Source: Ulota crispa (lineage: Eukaryota; Streptophyta; Bryopsida; Orthotrichales; Orthotrichaceae). Taken from it: a stretch of 64,000 nucleotides of DNA. The notes beneath the pieces were generated by a model. That model ran no database searches and was not told the DNA's origin. It was given only the letters and a program-made list of their open reading frames with translations. The stretch spans positions 1,552,501 through 1,616,500 of the forward strand of contig OY987244.1 of assembly GCA_963920765.1 (NCBI GenBank), read 5' to 3'. Below, in pieces: positions 22,438-33,299 of this stretch; position 1 is the stretch's first letter; the number at the start of each line of letters is the position of its first letter. The translations under genes were made by a program, and so were the position numbers.

Positions 22438-22637
22438 NNNNNNNNNNNNNNNNNNNNNNNNNNNNNNNNNNNNNNNNNNNNNNNNNNNNNNNNNNNNNNN
22501 NNNNNNNNNNNNNNNNNNNNNNNNNNNNNNNNNNNNNNNNNNNNNNNNNNNNNNNNNNNNNNNNNNNNNNNNNNNNNNNNNNNNNNNNNNNNNNNNNNNN
22601 NNNNNNNNNNNNNNNNNNNNNNNNNNNNNNNNNNNNN
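22438..22637. other. Assembly gap, 200 N
   Basis: A run of exactly 200 Ns inside the AT-rich repeat array. Frames crossing it have no meaning. Confidence 1.
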
Positions 22638-25097
22638 GATTCTCAAAGATTCCAATAAGGGTCTTGAAAATTCTTAGAGATTTTCAAAGGTTTTTTGAAT
22701 TTCATAAAAGATTTTCAAAAGATTTCCAAAGATTCTCAAAAGATTTCCAAAGATTCTCAAAGATTCTCAATTGTTCTCAAACATTCTCAAAGATTCCAAA
22801 AAAACTTGAGAAGATTCCAAAAGATTCCAAAAGATTCTCAAAGATTCCAAAAAGATTCTCAAAGATTCTCAATTGTTCTCAAACATTCTCAAAGATTCTA
22901 AAAAAACTTGAAAAGATTCCCAAAGATTCCAAAAGATTCTCAAAGATTCCAAAAAGATTCTCAAAGATTCTCAAAGATTCTTGAAGATTCTCAAAGATTC
23001 TCAAAGATTCTCAATTGTTCTCAAACATTCTAAAAGACTCTAAAAAAACTTGAAAAGATTCCAAAAGATTTCAAAAGATTCTCAAAGATTCCTAAAAGAT
23101 TCTCAAACATTCTCAAACATTCTCAATTGTTCTCAAACATTCTCAAAGATTCCAAAAAAACTTGAAAAGATTCCAAAAGATTTCAAAAGATTCATGAAGA
23201 TTCCTAAAAGATTCTCAAAGATTCTAAAATCTCGAAAAGATTCTTAAATATTCTTAAAAATCCTGAAAAGGTTCTCAATGATTCCCAAAAGATTTTTGAA
23301 GATTCTTAAAGATTCACAAAAAATTCCCAAAAGATCTTCAAAAGATTCCAAAATTTCTGTTGATTTAGACAATGGTATCCAAATCAACAGAACGTATTTA
23401 GTTTTTTACAGAATTCTGTTAAATTAGTCAATTAGCGTGGGCAAGTGCCCAAATCAACAAGAAACTGTTGGTTTTCTGTTGTTTTGGAAGGAGTTTTCTA
23501 CTAGTGTTGCTACTTTCCTAGGTTTATACATGTACATCAAAGATTACACACATAAAAAGCAGCGGAGTGATAATCGGAACTACTCCCGGCACTACACTAC
23601 AAGGAAAGAGTGAAACTGAAGACTTGCACTTCCACTGCAGAATACTTTGCATAAACGTAAGAACAAAATTGAATTGAGAGGTAGAAGGGATTTCACCTGA
23701 AACTTAAAGAAGGTGCTGTCAATGTGTTGTAAGAAGCATGCCAAGCTACCTTCTCTTCTCAACTGTCGCTGCTGTTGCAGCAGTTTCTCCAAGCGCCTTT
23801 GCTCTGTCAATGCCAACATTCTCTTCAAAGTTGCCCGCAGCATTGTCCGCTGTCTCACCCAGCAGGCCTTTATCTCTCAAAACCCCATATATGTTCTCCA
23901 CATCTTCATGGGACTGAGCCAACAATATATTATGCAGAATAGCACAGGAAAGAATGACGTCCAATAGAAATGAAACCTCCAAATCAGACTTGAATAGCAA
24001 CTCCTTAAAGGTTTGCTTCAAAATGCTAAAGGCACTTTCAACAATGCAGCAACACTTCTTCAACTTCTGATTGAACAAAGAGTCTGCCATCAACATGTGA
24101 GCGCGCTATCGGTGTACAACCATGAGCCAAGGCAAAAGTAGATATCCTTGATCACCGAGAAGGTAAGGGGAAAATCCTTCAGCACCTGCCTCATTGCTGA
24201 AGAAATCACCTCGAGTCGCCAAATTGTACAAAGTAGACCGATGAAGAACTCAAGAGTCATTGGTCAAACTCGGCATTTCCAAGTACAAGTCTAAAAAATG
24301 CTCACTAGTAGAAAACTCCTTCCAAAACAACAGAAAACCAACAGTTTCTTGTTGATTTGGGCACTTGCCCACGCTAATTGACTAATTTAACAGAATTCTG
24401 TAAAAAACTAAATACGTTCTGTTGATTTGGACACCATTATCTAAATCAACAGAAATTTTGGAATCTTTTGAAGATCTTTTGGGAATTTTTTGTGAATCTT
24501 TAAGAATCTTCAAAAATCTTTTGGGAATCATTGAGAATCTTTTCATGATTTTTAAGAATATTTAAGAATCTTTTCGAGATTTTAGAATCTTTGAGAATCT
24601 TTTAGGAATCTTCAGGCATCTTTTGAAATCTTTTGGAATCTTTTCAAGTTTTTTGGAATCTTAGAGAATGTTTGAGAACAATTGAGAATGTTTGAGAATG
24701 TTTGAGAATGTTTGAGAATCTTTTTGGAATCTTTGAGAATCTTTTGGAATCTTTGGGAATCTTTTCAAGTTTTTTTGGAATCTTTGAGAATGTTTGAGAA
24801 CAATTGAGAATCTTTGAGAATCTTTGAGACTCTTTGAGAATCTTTTTGGAATCTTTGAGAATCTTTTGGAATCTTTGGAAATATTTTCAAGTTTTTTTGG
24901 AATCTTCGAGAATGTTTGAGAATTATTGAGAATCTTTGAGAATCTTTGAAAATCTCTTTGGAATCTTCAAGAATCTTTGGAAATCTTTGAAAATCTTTGA
25001 GAATCTTTTAGAAATCTTTGAGAATCTTTTGGAATCTTTTGGAATCTTCTCAAGTTTTTTGAAATCTTTGAGAATGTTTGAGAACAATTGAGAATCT
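22638..25097. repeat. Copy 2 of the ~2.46-kb duplication, probably an assembly artefact
   Basis: See copy 1 at 19979-22437. Everything here, including the second transposase fragment, repeats copy 1 base for base apart from a single indel. Duplicates starting and stopping at gap edges are typical of two overlapping contig ends placed side by side by the scaffolder. A genuine recent tandem duplication is possible but less likely. Confidence 0.9.
23746..24302 (-). pseudogene. Second copy of the Harbinger transposase fragment (within the duplication)
   Basis: Identical to 21087-21643, with the same two in-frame stops (at 24252-24250 and 24108-24106). It should not be counted as an independent gene unless the duplication is shown to be real. 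Confidence 0.8.
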
Positions 25098-27432
25098 TTG
25101 AGAATCTTTGGAAATCTTTTGAGAATCTTTGGAAATCTTTTGAAAATCTTTTATGAAATTCAAAAAACCTTTGAAAATCTCTAAGAATTTTCAAGACCCT
25201 TATTGGAATCTTTGAGAATCTTTTAAAATCTTTATGGAATTTGTTAAAGTACTTCAAAATACTTATAGAAATAGAATCTCTTAGACTAAATTAGAGTCCT
25301 TTAGGAATCTTTTTGTAAATCATCAAAATACTTTCAAAAAAACTATCACAATAGTTTAGGTTTGTTTTTGAAATCTTTCTAAAACCTTTTTGGACCTCAT
25401 TAAATTTTTTTGAAGTTTTAAAAAATAAAAGAAGTTTTCTAAAAAAAAGAATCTTTTAGAAGTTTGAGTGTACATTGACTGGTTTTATTTTCTTTACTTT
25501 TCACAATTTGGTTAGATTTAAACTTAGCAGCCTTTAAAGTCAAGTAAAAACATGACCATAATAACAAAAAACTCAACAGTTTTTTGTTGATCTAGATACT
25601 TTTGGACACAACTTCACTAATTCAACAAAATTTTATATAAAAAGTACAACATTTTGTTGTTTTAAATATCAAAATTTCTTTACAAACAAATACAAATGAT
25701 GCTCCTCAATTCTTTGAAGAAATCATAAATGTCCCTTAAAGATTAAAAGTACCAAAAATATCTTTGTGTTACATGATAACTAAGTGTATAGTTTAATGCA
25801 AATTCTTACAAGAAACCAAAGGTAATTTTTACATTTCAAATAACACAAGGATATATTTAACATTTCAAAATAGAAGAGTTTTTTTATTAATTTTCCAAAA
25901 TAATAGAAGTATAATTGATATTCCTACAAAAAATAAGGACTACTTTTTATGTTTCACATATTTTAGGCGTAAACTTGATATTTTGAAAGACTTAAAGGGT
26001 ATTTTTAGTATTTTTCCTTCTATTACTAACCAAATGAATTAAAAAAAAACAATCTTATAAAATATTTTTATAAGCTTTAAAAGATGGGAATTGATATGTG
26101 TACCACACTCTTCCAATTACTATACCACACCATGAGGTAAATTTTAAAATTCTATCATCAAAAAGCTGAATTTGAAAATCTTGAATTTAGATTTGGACTT
26201 AGAATCTATGGTATTGTCTAGAACCATAAAAAAAATTGCAATTCAACAACCCCCAATGAAAAAGTTTAGTTAGGGAGAAAATTGTTAATTTTACTTTTGT
26301 TTGTAAAAAAAGATAAGCTTTTTCATTGGGTGTTGTTGAATTGCAACTTTTTTTATGGTCTTAGACAATACCATGGTCTCTAAGTCCAAATCTGAATTCA
26401 AAATTCTCAAACTCAAATTTTTGATGGTAGAAATTTAAAATTTATCCCAAGGGTGTGGTACAGTAGTTCAAAGGGTGTGGTTCACATATTAATGCCCTTA
26501 CAAAATATCCAAAACTGTTCAAAAGTCAATAGAATTTTGATTTTATAATTGCAAGGATTTAATTTTGTAACTTTTCACGACTTCATGTTATTTGAAGCTA
26601 TCAAACTATGGAGGCTATTTTAACAAAATAAAGATCTTTTTACAAAAAAACTAACACTAAATGATATTTATTAATGAATCCAACCTTTGCCTGCAACAAT
26701 CCTTATGAGATTTGTGAATTCCAAAAAAATATTATAAATAAAATCAAAAGGATGGAAATAAACAATTTATTTAAAATTTCTAAACACCTTCTTTGATTTT
26801 AGCTCATAACTTTTGATAAAAAGATTGAAATCCAAAAAAAATTGTTGGAGGTGAAAGAAAAACACATTTACCAACTTTTCTCAGTTCTAAGTTTTTTGAA
26901 AAAAAGTCCTTTAATGGGCGGAAATAGCCTCCAAAGTCTATTGGATTACTAAAGACATGAACATTTAATGTACAAATAGAATTAAGATACTAATGTATGC
27001 ATGTGCATTTGCACATTCTCTAGTGGTTTTGAGAATGTGCTAAGGTTGTGGAGTGTGAGAGGAGAGGTGGAGGGTTCAAACCTCGCTATCGGCAGCGGCC
27101 TGGGAGTTCGGGCAGCGGCCCGGGAGTTCGGGCAGCTGCCCAAACGTTTGGGCAGCTGCTCAAAAGTTCGGGCAGCTGCCCATCCCTCTAAAAGTTCACA
27201 TTTTTGTAAAATAATAACAAATTCTATAAAAAAAAAATTTAAAAATGAAAAGAAATAGAATTGAACAACATAAAATACGTAATAGAAATCAACAACAAAT
27301 TAACAGAAAACTGTAAATAATCAACAGAAAATCAACAGAAAAGTATCCAAATCAACTTGACCAAATTCACAGAAAAAATCAACAATTTTTGGTTGAAATT
27401 TTGTTGATTTTGTACTGAATTTTCTACTAGTG
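24303..27432. mobile_element. Inverted second CACTA element, about 3.13 kb
   Basis: It begins CACTAGTAGAAAACTCC at 24303 (equivalently 21644 in copy 1) and ends, read on the other strand, CACTAGTAGAAAATTCAG at 27432. It is the same family as 17778-20847 in opposite orientation, about 60 bp longer through repeat-number differences in the array, with scattered point differences (for example AAGATGCCTGAAG versus AAGATTCATGAAG), so it is a separate copy and not only a mirror artefact. Its flanks GCT (left) and AGC (right) are not a direct repeat, unlike the perfect TTG of the other copy. Confidence 0.75.
27011..27090 (+). promoter_or_regulatory. tRNA-like box A/box B, right CACTA copy
   Basis: Same motif pair as 18109-18188: TAGTGGTTTTGAG at 27021-27033 and GGTTCAAACC at 27073-27082. 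It is followed by the GGGCAGCTGCCC minisatellite at 27092-27185. Not a functional tRNA gene because no acceptor stem pairs. Confidence 0.35.
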
Positions 27433-28620
27433 AGCCTCGGACATACTGTCCATGGCCGCTCAATGAATATCCTAAACCTTGGTAGCCACATACAAGGCCA
27501 ATGTCAAACAATAGACAAAGAAAATTGATGTTAAAGAAACGGCGCGTGAACAGTGGAAGGAAGAGATTGAAAAACAAATTTGCACTCCCAAAATTGGAGA
27601 AGGAATGAGACAAATCTCACCGGATCACAAGGGAAAGGGAAACAGTACCTTCAAGATTGAACCGGACTTTGTTCAATTCAATGCTTGGATCACATAAATG
27701 TAAAACAAGAATGCACGGACGTCAAAATATGCAAAAATGAAAGGAGAAATGCAAGGAACCTTTTGTAATTGAGTTGCCGCTGTTGAAGATAAATCCAAGA
27801 TCAAAATTATTCAACAGACTTTGAAGCGAAAACCCTAAATTTTGCTAGCTCAAACAAATTCCGATTTTGGAATTGAAGAAACAACGTTTGTAATCCGGCG
27901 TTGACAAAATCCTCATTGGTATCTCATGAGAAGAGCCAAAAGTCAATGTCGTGGCGACAAGATGCGGAGTGAATGAATCAGTAGTACACGTGGAAGGAGA
28001 AGGAAAAGGCTCTAAACAACCACAAATGAGCAAAGAATAGAGAACAAGCGTGTACATGCCAGCATAGGCTAATGACAATGACAATTTGCAGCATCTGCTC
28101 TTAGGAAAACAACAGAGAACTCCACAAAGAAGTGCAGGAACAATACCATCAGCGCGTCGCGGCCAAAACAAGAGGACGACGTGAGAGCAACTTGCAGGAA
28201 GGGAGGAATTCGTCAACAAAAACTTGGCGCGACAAAGCGTGAACACAAGGGGAGAAAGAAGAACATGAGAGCGTAGAAGCTGAAGGAGGAGTGGAAAATA
28301 ATCTGGGAAAACGACCGTTTCAAAGATGTGAAGTTTTGCTAATAACCAAGGGGATATGCAAACCCCCCGGTCCTTGCAATCATGATGATTGTTGTGCTAG
28401 CAAATTTAACACAAAAAATAGTAAAAATTTTAGGAAGTGTGAACCTACCGTTCCTAACTGCACGGACTATTTCCTCACCTTCTCTTTTTTGTCTAATCAG
28501 CTCAAATCCCTATTTCTCAACAAACAGTGACTACTTTTAGTATTTCACAGTGCTCTTACTAAAAGCCATGTGCAAATGGGGCTTAAACTAAATGTAAAGC
28601 AAATGACATGTAGTTTTTTA
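27433..28620. other. Flank right of the inverted CACTA; no assignable gene
   Basis: If the CACTA at 21644 had simply inserted into the transposase, the missing N-terminal half should appear here on the minus strand. I do not see the expected first-Asp region. A + frame at about 27520-27700 (KKIDVKETAREQWKEEIEKQ ... NAWIT, then a stop) looks protein-like but is unrecognised, and a 133-codon minus frame at 27845-28246 has no domain. 28060-28280 is relatively GC-rich and purine-rich. Confidence 0.4.
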
Positions 28621-28634
28621 CATGTATTTTAATT

Positions 28635-28905
28635 TCCCATCCCATGCACCCATCCCCTCCAAACCAATATCCCCAGCCCATCTCCAGCCAATCTCTCCAA
28701 GTCTCCATCCCATCCCCCATCCCATCTTCCATCCCATCCCCCATCCCATCCCCCATCCCATCCCCATTCCATCTCCTATCATATCCTCCATCCCATCTCC
28801 TATCTTGTCATCCATCTCATCCTCCATTCCATCCCCCATCCCATCCTCCATTCCATCCTCTATTCCATCCCTCATCACATCTCCTCATTCCATGCCCATT
28901 ATGTC
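28635..28905. repeat. CATCCCATC low-complexity repeat, block 1
   Basis: Degenerate repeats of CATCCC, CATCTCC and CATTCC with 5-11-bp spacing, pyrimidine-rich on +. Frames on both strands are open only because of the repeat (Pro/Ser/His/Ile or Gly/Asp/Met-rich). Confidence 0.9.
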
Positions 28906-29049
28906 CATCTCATGTCCATCCCATACCCACCAAGTATTGCCGCGATCACTAATGACCAAACAAACATGTCAAAACATGAGTTTTTAATTTGATATTAGAC
29001 AAGTTAGTAAACCCATTTAGCTAGCTAAATGGGGACTAAATGTCTAGGT

Positions 29050-29515
29050 TCTGCCCCCCATCCATTGCCACATCCCCCATTCCATTGCCCGCCTCTATTG
29101 CCCCACCCCATTGTCCCATCCCATCACCCCCATTGCCCAGTCCCATACTCCCATTGCCCCATCTTCCATCTCATCACCCTCATCCTCCATCCCATTGTCC
29201 CATTATCCCATTGTCCCATCCCCCATTCCATTGCCTCCATTGCCCCATCCTAGCCCCCATTGCTCCCATCCCATCACCTCCATTGCCCCATCCAATCATC
29301 TCCATTGCTCCCATCCCATCACCCCCATTGCTCCATCACATCACCCCCATTGCTCCATCCCATCACCTCCATCGCCCCATCCCATCACCTCCTTTGCCTC
29401 CATTGCCCCATCCTATCGCCCCCATTGTCCCATCCCATCACCCCCATTGCCCCATCCTATCACCCCCATTGCCCCATCCTATTGCTCCATCACCCCATCC
29501 CATGCCATGCTCCAT
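29050..29515. repeat. CCCCATTGCCCCATCCCATCA minisatellite-like repeat, block 2
   Basis: Degenerate units of about 17-25 bp built from ATTGCCCCATCC and CATCACCCCC. It is separated from block 1 by about 140 bp that include the palindromic TTTAGCTAGCTAAA (29017-29030). Block 2 is more regular than block 1. Confidence 0.9.
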
Positions 29516-29692
29516 GCCCACCATGTATTGTCGGACACCAACAACCAAATGGACAAGTCGCCATGTGAATTTTGTTGTTATATATAGATAGATCCCATGC
29601 CATGTCCCATGCCCACCAGGTATTGCTTGTCACCAACAACCAAATGGATAGGTTGTCTTGTGAATTTTTTTGTTATGTGTAGATAGATAGAT
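29515..29692. repeat. Imperfect tandem duplication of about 90 bp ending in GATA repeats
   Basis: The sequence CATGCCCACCATGTATTG ... CACCAACAACCAAATGGA ... TTTTGTTGTTATATATAGATAGAT is repeated at once as CATGCCCACCAGGTATTG ... TAGATAGATAGAT. A third diverged copy follows block 1 at about 28925. Confidence 0.75.
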
Positions 29693-29839
29693 TACTACAA
29701 GAAATTGAGTCCTAATTGAAATGTCCAAATTGACTAAATGTGTCCAAAATGACAAAAAGATTGTCAAACTAGACAGTTTTTGTAGATTTAGCCATGTTGA
29801 TTTGGACATACTTTTGTCATTTTGGATAGTTTCCCAGTG
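29693..29839. mobile_element. Degenerate CACTA-like MITE, 147 bp, in a GATA tract
   Basis: The left end TACTACAAGAAATTG resembles the common plant CACTACAAGAAA terminus with its first base changed; the right end on the other strand is CACTGGGAAACTATCC. Sub-terminal GTCCAAAT and AATGACAAAA motifs are shared in inverted order. It is flanked by GAT on both sides (29690-29692, 29840-29842), but the site is a GATA repeat, so the duplication is weak evidence. Confidence 0.5.
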
Positions 29840-29842
29840 GAT

Positions 29843-30738
29843 AGATAGATAACATGGGGTGCTGCAATACATGGTGTTCAAGTTGAGAGAAAAATCACCA
29901 TACCAAATGAAGCAAAATTGCATCTTTGATGGGCATATGGCAATGTAGATGGAATATATGAACAATGAACTATCATAAAATGAACTAGGGATGCTAGCAT
30001 AGATTTTTATCTTTATGTGTAGTGTTATGAGGTTTAAGGTTTATTACTGTAGGTGGTGAGTTTTATAAGTTACATACCATGTGAAAATTGTACAAGATAC
30101 TTTTCATGAGATCAACTCATGCACCAAAAATGTAATTAGAGAAAGAAAATAATTCTGATCAACACACATAATGGTACACATTGGAATTGCAGAAGAAGTA
30201 GTCCTTCATATAGAAATGGAGTTTATTCTTGCATTTGTGACTGTTCTAAGATGACGATATTGTAGGAAATCAAAATAGCACACACCTTGACCTCTCTCCC
30301 CCATTTATTGAAGTGTTTGTTTTTGCTCATACACAAACTAGGGACATCGTAAAATCCCAAAGAAACAAAAAAAAAAAAAAAAACTAATTGCATGAGTTGA
30401 ATTTTCTTCAATTGTAAATTAGAATTGCAACAATTCTATGTTGGAGCAAAACAATAGAGATATTGTTTAAGGTCATCAAAGTATTAAAAAGAAAAAATGA
30501 ACAAAAGGAAGCAAAATCTCAAGTGCTATTGAAGCTGACAAAAATACAAGGTGCTTGATAAACACAGTAAAGTATGTTGCTATTTTTACCAAAAAGCCTC
30601 ATTTTTCTCTTTCACGTGAGCAAGAAGCAAACAAATGAGGGAATAAGGTTGTCTTTGTAATTATAAGAAATCTCCAACATTTTGGCGTTTAGAATGAGTT
30701 GCCATTAGTTTTTTGATCATGCTCCCAAAGATGGAGTT
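29843..30738. other. No gene recognised
   Basis: AT-rich DNA with an A-run at 30367-30383. No frame above 62 codons and no paired repeat ends. Confidence 0.5.
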
Positions 30739-31624
30739 TTAACCCCTAAAAGCCCATTGTCCCAATGAGGGACATAACAGATTTTGGGCAAACTAATTTT
30801 GTTGGGATTTTTTATCATTTTCTTTAAATTTTTATTTTGAAAGAATTTTGCAAGGGCTATGCATGAGTACAATTTTTTTGAAATGAGAATTACAATTCAA
30901 AAGTTATTGGTGTTTTAAGGATTTTTTTTATCGAGGGACAATCTGGGCAAACCATTTATCATTAACTTTTCCCCAAGTGCAGCCAATGAAGGCATGACCC
31001 TTCATTGAAGTAAGCAATAGTGTACTAGATAAATACATTATTATTTATGATAAACACAATAGCATTTGAAGTGCAATAGCTAATAGAGAGAATTTTTTTT
31101 CAAAGTTTTTTTGTGTGGTTGTCAATAAAGATAAAATCTTTCAATGTACGGTTTTTTATTTTGTAACTCAAATTAGCCTTTAGAAACTGGTTTGCAAATT
31201 TTCCCAATATAGTATGAATTTCAAGTATGTGTTTGCAATGCAAGGCCATGTAGGGTGTGTTCCATGTCTTTTTTGGTCTTGAAATTTGTAGAAATATGCC
31301 TAACATGAATTAAAGCATGTTGAACAACTCTTTACAACATTCATGTTGCAAATAATGTTCACAACATGTGCTCAAAGGGGTCCAAGAATTTTGGACAAAG
31401 GTGAATAAAAACTATATATTCTAACTTCAAATGATTGTATCTCTTAATCTGTACAATCAAACCTCATGAAATTTTCAGTATGGCTTCTTGTATAGGTCTT
31501 GTGTAAGATCCTATGGTTACATTTATAGAAAATAGAAAAACATCTCACTTGAGATCTCATATACAAATATAGTAGTTTTGAGGGTTTTTTTGAGAAAAAA
31601 ATGGCCTTGGGCATTTAGGGGTAA
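30739..31624. mobile_element. TTAA-family element, 886 bp
   Basis: The left end is TTAACCCCTAAAAGCCCATTG. The right end, on the other strand, is TTACCCCTAAATGCCCAAGG, with the outer TTAA mutated to GTAA on the + strand. The interior is unrelated by eye to the other family members. No coding capacity. Confidence 0.65.
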
Positions 31625-31681
31625 TCCAAATTTGTTGAAAGAAACAAAACTCTCAAAACACAATTTTAATGGTATTTTTTA

Positions 31682-32002
31682 GGGAAAATTTTCATGGATA
31701 CCCCTACAATTTGCAATATTTTCATAGATACCCTTGCTTTTTCAGAAATATCACAAATACCCTTGGACCAAAAATATTAGATGTTTGTTTTGTTATGCAT
31801 GCCATTTCCCTCCTTCCTTTGTGTGCATGCATAACTAAAAAAAATAGTGTGCACACAAAGGGAGAAATAAGTGACATACATAACAAAAGAATGCCTAAAT
31901 CTTTTGGTCCAATTTATGGTCCAAGGGAATTTGTGATATTTGTGAAAAAGCAAGGATATCTGAAAATATTGCAAACTTCAGGGGGATCCATGAAAATTTC
32001 CC
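31682..32002. mobile_element. GGGAAAATTTTCATGGATA-type MITE, 321 bp
   Basis: Inverted ends GGGAAAATTTTCATGG and GGGAAATTTTCATGGATCC (other strand). Long arms and a central hairpin (TTTGTGTGCATGC ... GTGTGCACACAAAGGG) match the copies at 1-291 and 9127-9439. The nine flanking bases (TATTTTTTA and CACATTTTA) agree only partly. Confidence 0.7.
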
Positions 32003-32420
32003 CACATTTTACACCCCTAACTGAGACTAAACTAAAACTTTTGACACTCATTTCAACCAAATTCCCAATTAACAACAATCCGTAAAACACAAGCTTTACT
32101 TTCAAATCAAGGTAATTTATCGACTTTTCTTTTGAGCAATTATTCACACTTCTATGCAAATCTTTGGTGGACAATTTATCTTTACTAATCTTTACATCAT
32201 TAAATTTACATCATTCTTTGCTAATCTTTACATCATTAGATATGGATTGCTTGTAAGAGGCCGCTTCATGAGATTGTGAAGATTGAGAAATCAGAGAGGA
32301 TTCGGAGATCGTTTCATTTGTGTCCGGAAAAGACCACAAGAAAAAGACAGCAAAATTTTAAACAAAACAGGAAAGGAGAGAAAACTGTCGGTAAGTTCCA
32401 GAAGAAAAGCAATGTCCGGA

Positions 32421-32530
32421 AAGTCAAGCCTCGTGTGGGGGGGGGGAGTTTTTCTGCAGACAAGTCAAGCCTCGTCGGGGGGGGGTGGCAGCCCGGAGTT
32501 TTTCTGCAGACAAGCCAAGCCATGCCCCCA
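32421..32530. repeat. Tandem ~50-bp repeat with G10 and G8 runs
   Basis: AAGTCAAGCCTCGT + G-run + GAGTTTTTCTGCAGACAAG occurs twice (from 32421 and from 32462), with G-runs at 32437-32446 and 32477-32484, then a third AAGCCAAGCC start. G-runs this long near other G-pairs could form a quadruplex on the + strand. Overlapping frames of about 100 codons are not credible because of the repeat. Confidence 0.75.
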
Positions 32531-32572
32531 CTCGCCCCTCACGCAGGGTTTATTTTATTTTATTTGTCGAGG

Positions 32573-32950
32573 TAAGTTAGAGCGACCCGCACCCCAGACC
32601 GCACGCAGGTAAGGAAAAATTACTTATAATTGGGAAGAATGAACAAGGTGTGCATGTTCATTCAATATGTTTACTAATACAAGCTATTTTAATCCAAAAA
32701 TGGGCAAATTTGGTGTTTGTTGAAGGAAGGATTTGGCAAATTCATTCATTTTTTCCCTGAAAATTTTTAGTGTATTTGGAGCCAATGTCAATTTTAGGTA
32801 AGATTTTGGCAAAAATTTGCAAAGAAGAAAAACTCTACCCTCACTCATGCCAAATGGCAAGCCACCACATTGGTGCTCTTGCCCAACATTTAATTTCTTG
32901 GCTACTTTTCCCCTAAATCTTACCTCAAAAGCATGCTTGCAACCATTACA
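32573..32950. repeat. Interspersed repeat, copy related to 48822-49085
   Basis: It starts AGAGCGACCCGCACCCC and contains CATTCATTTTTTCCCTG, GGTAAGATTTTGGCAAAAATTTGC. The relative at 48822 starts AGAGCAACCCGCACCC and has the same words in the same order. 32790-32930 is partly self-complementary (TAGGTAAGATTT / AAATCTTACCTC), suggesting a foldback element. Confidence 0.6.
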
Positions 32951-33299
32951 CTAAGAAATCCGTTGGGACTAGATGAAATCGCTACATCCTTCTTGGAGCA
33001 AGATCCCAATTTGCCATGTTTAGAATGAAAGTGACTTATATTAGCTTATTTTTGGATGAAATTTTGTAGATCATGCATTTGTTTCAATTTTAGCTAAGTA
33101 ATTAGCTCTTGCTCGATATTACAAGGTATTTAGGGAGCCTTTTCACAATCCAGAAAAATCCTCTCCCTTTGCTGAGACAACAATCGGAGGGAGAATTGAG
33201 GCGGCGACCACTGGTCAAAGAATAACTCTCGCAAAACTTGATTACGTCATGGAATGTCCGTTGATCATACCATTGTTGAATATAATCTGCCGGTCCCAC

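Noticed and set aside
27011-27090. Functional tRNA gene
   Set aside because: Box A and box B motifs are present, but no acceptor stem or proper anticodon arm can be drawn.
27520-27700. N-terminal half of the Harbinger transposase to the right of the inverted CACTA
   Set aside because: Neither strand shows the expected first-Asp region; the + frame is protein-like but unrelated as far as I can see.
28618-29591. Several overlapping frames rich in Pro/Ser/His or Gly/Asp/Met
   Set aside because: All are explained by the CCATCCC-type low-complexity repeats.
32276-32612. Frames of about 100 codons
   Set aside because: They cross the tandem G-run repeat and shift meaning with run length; no splice or domain support.
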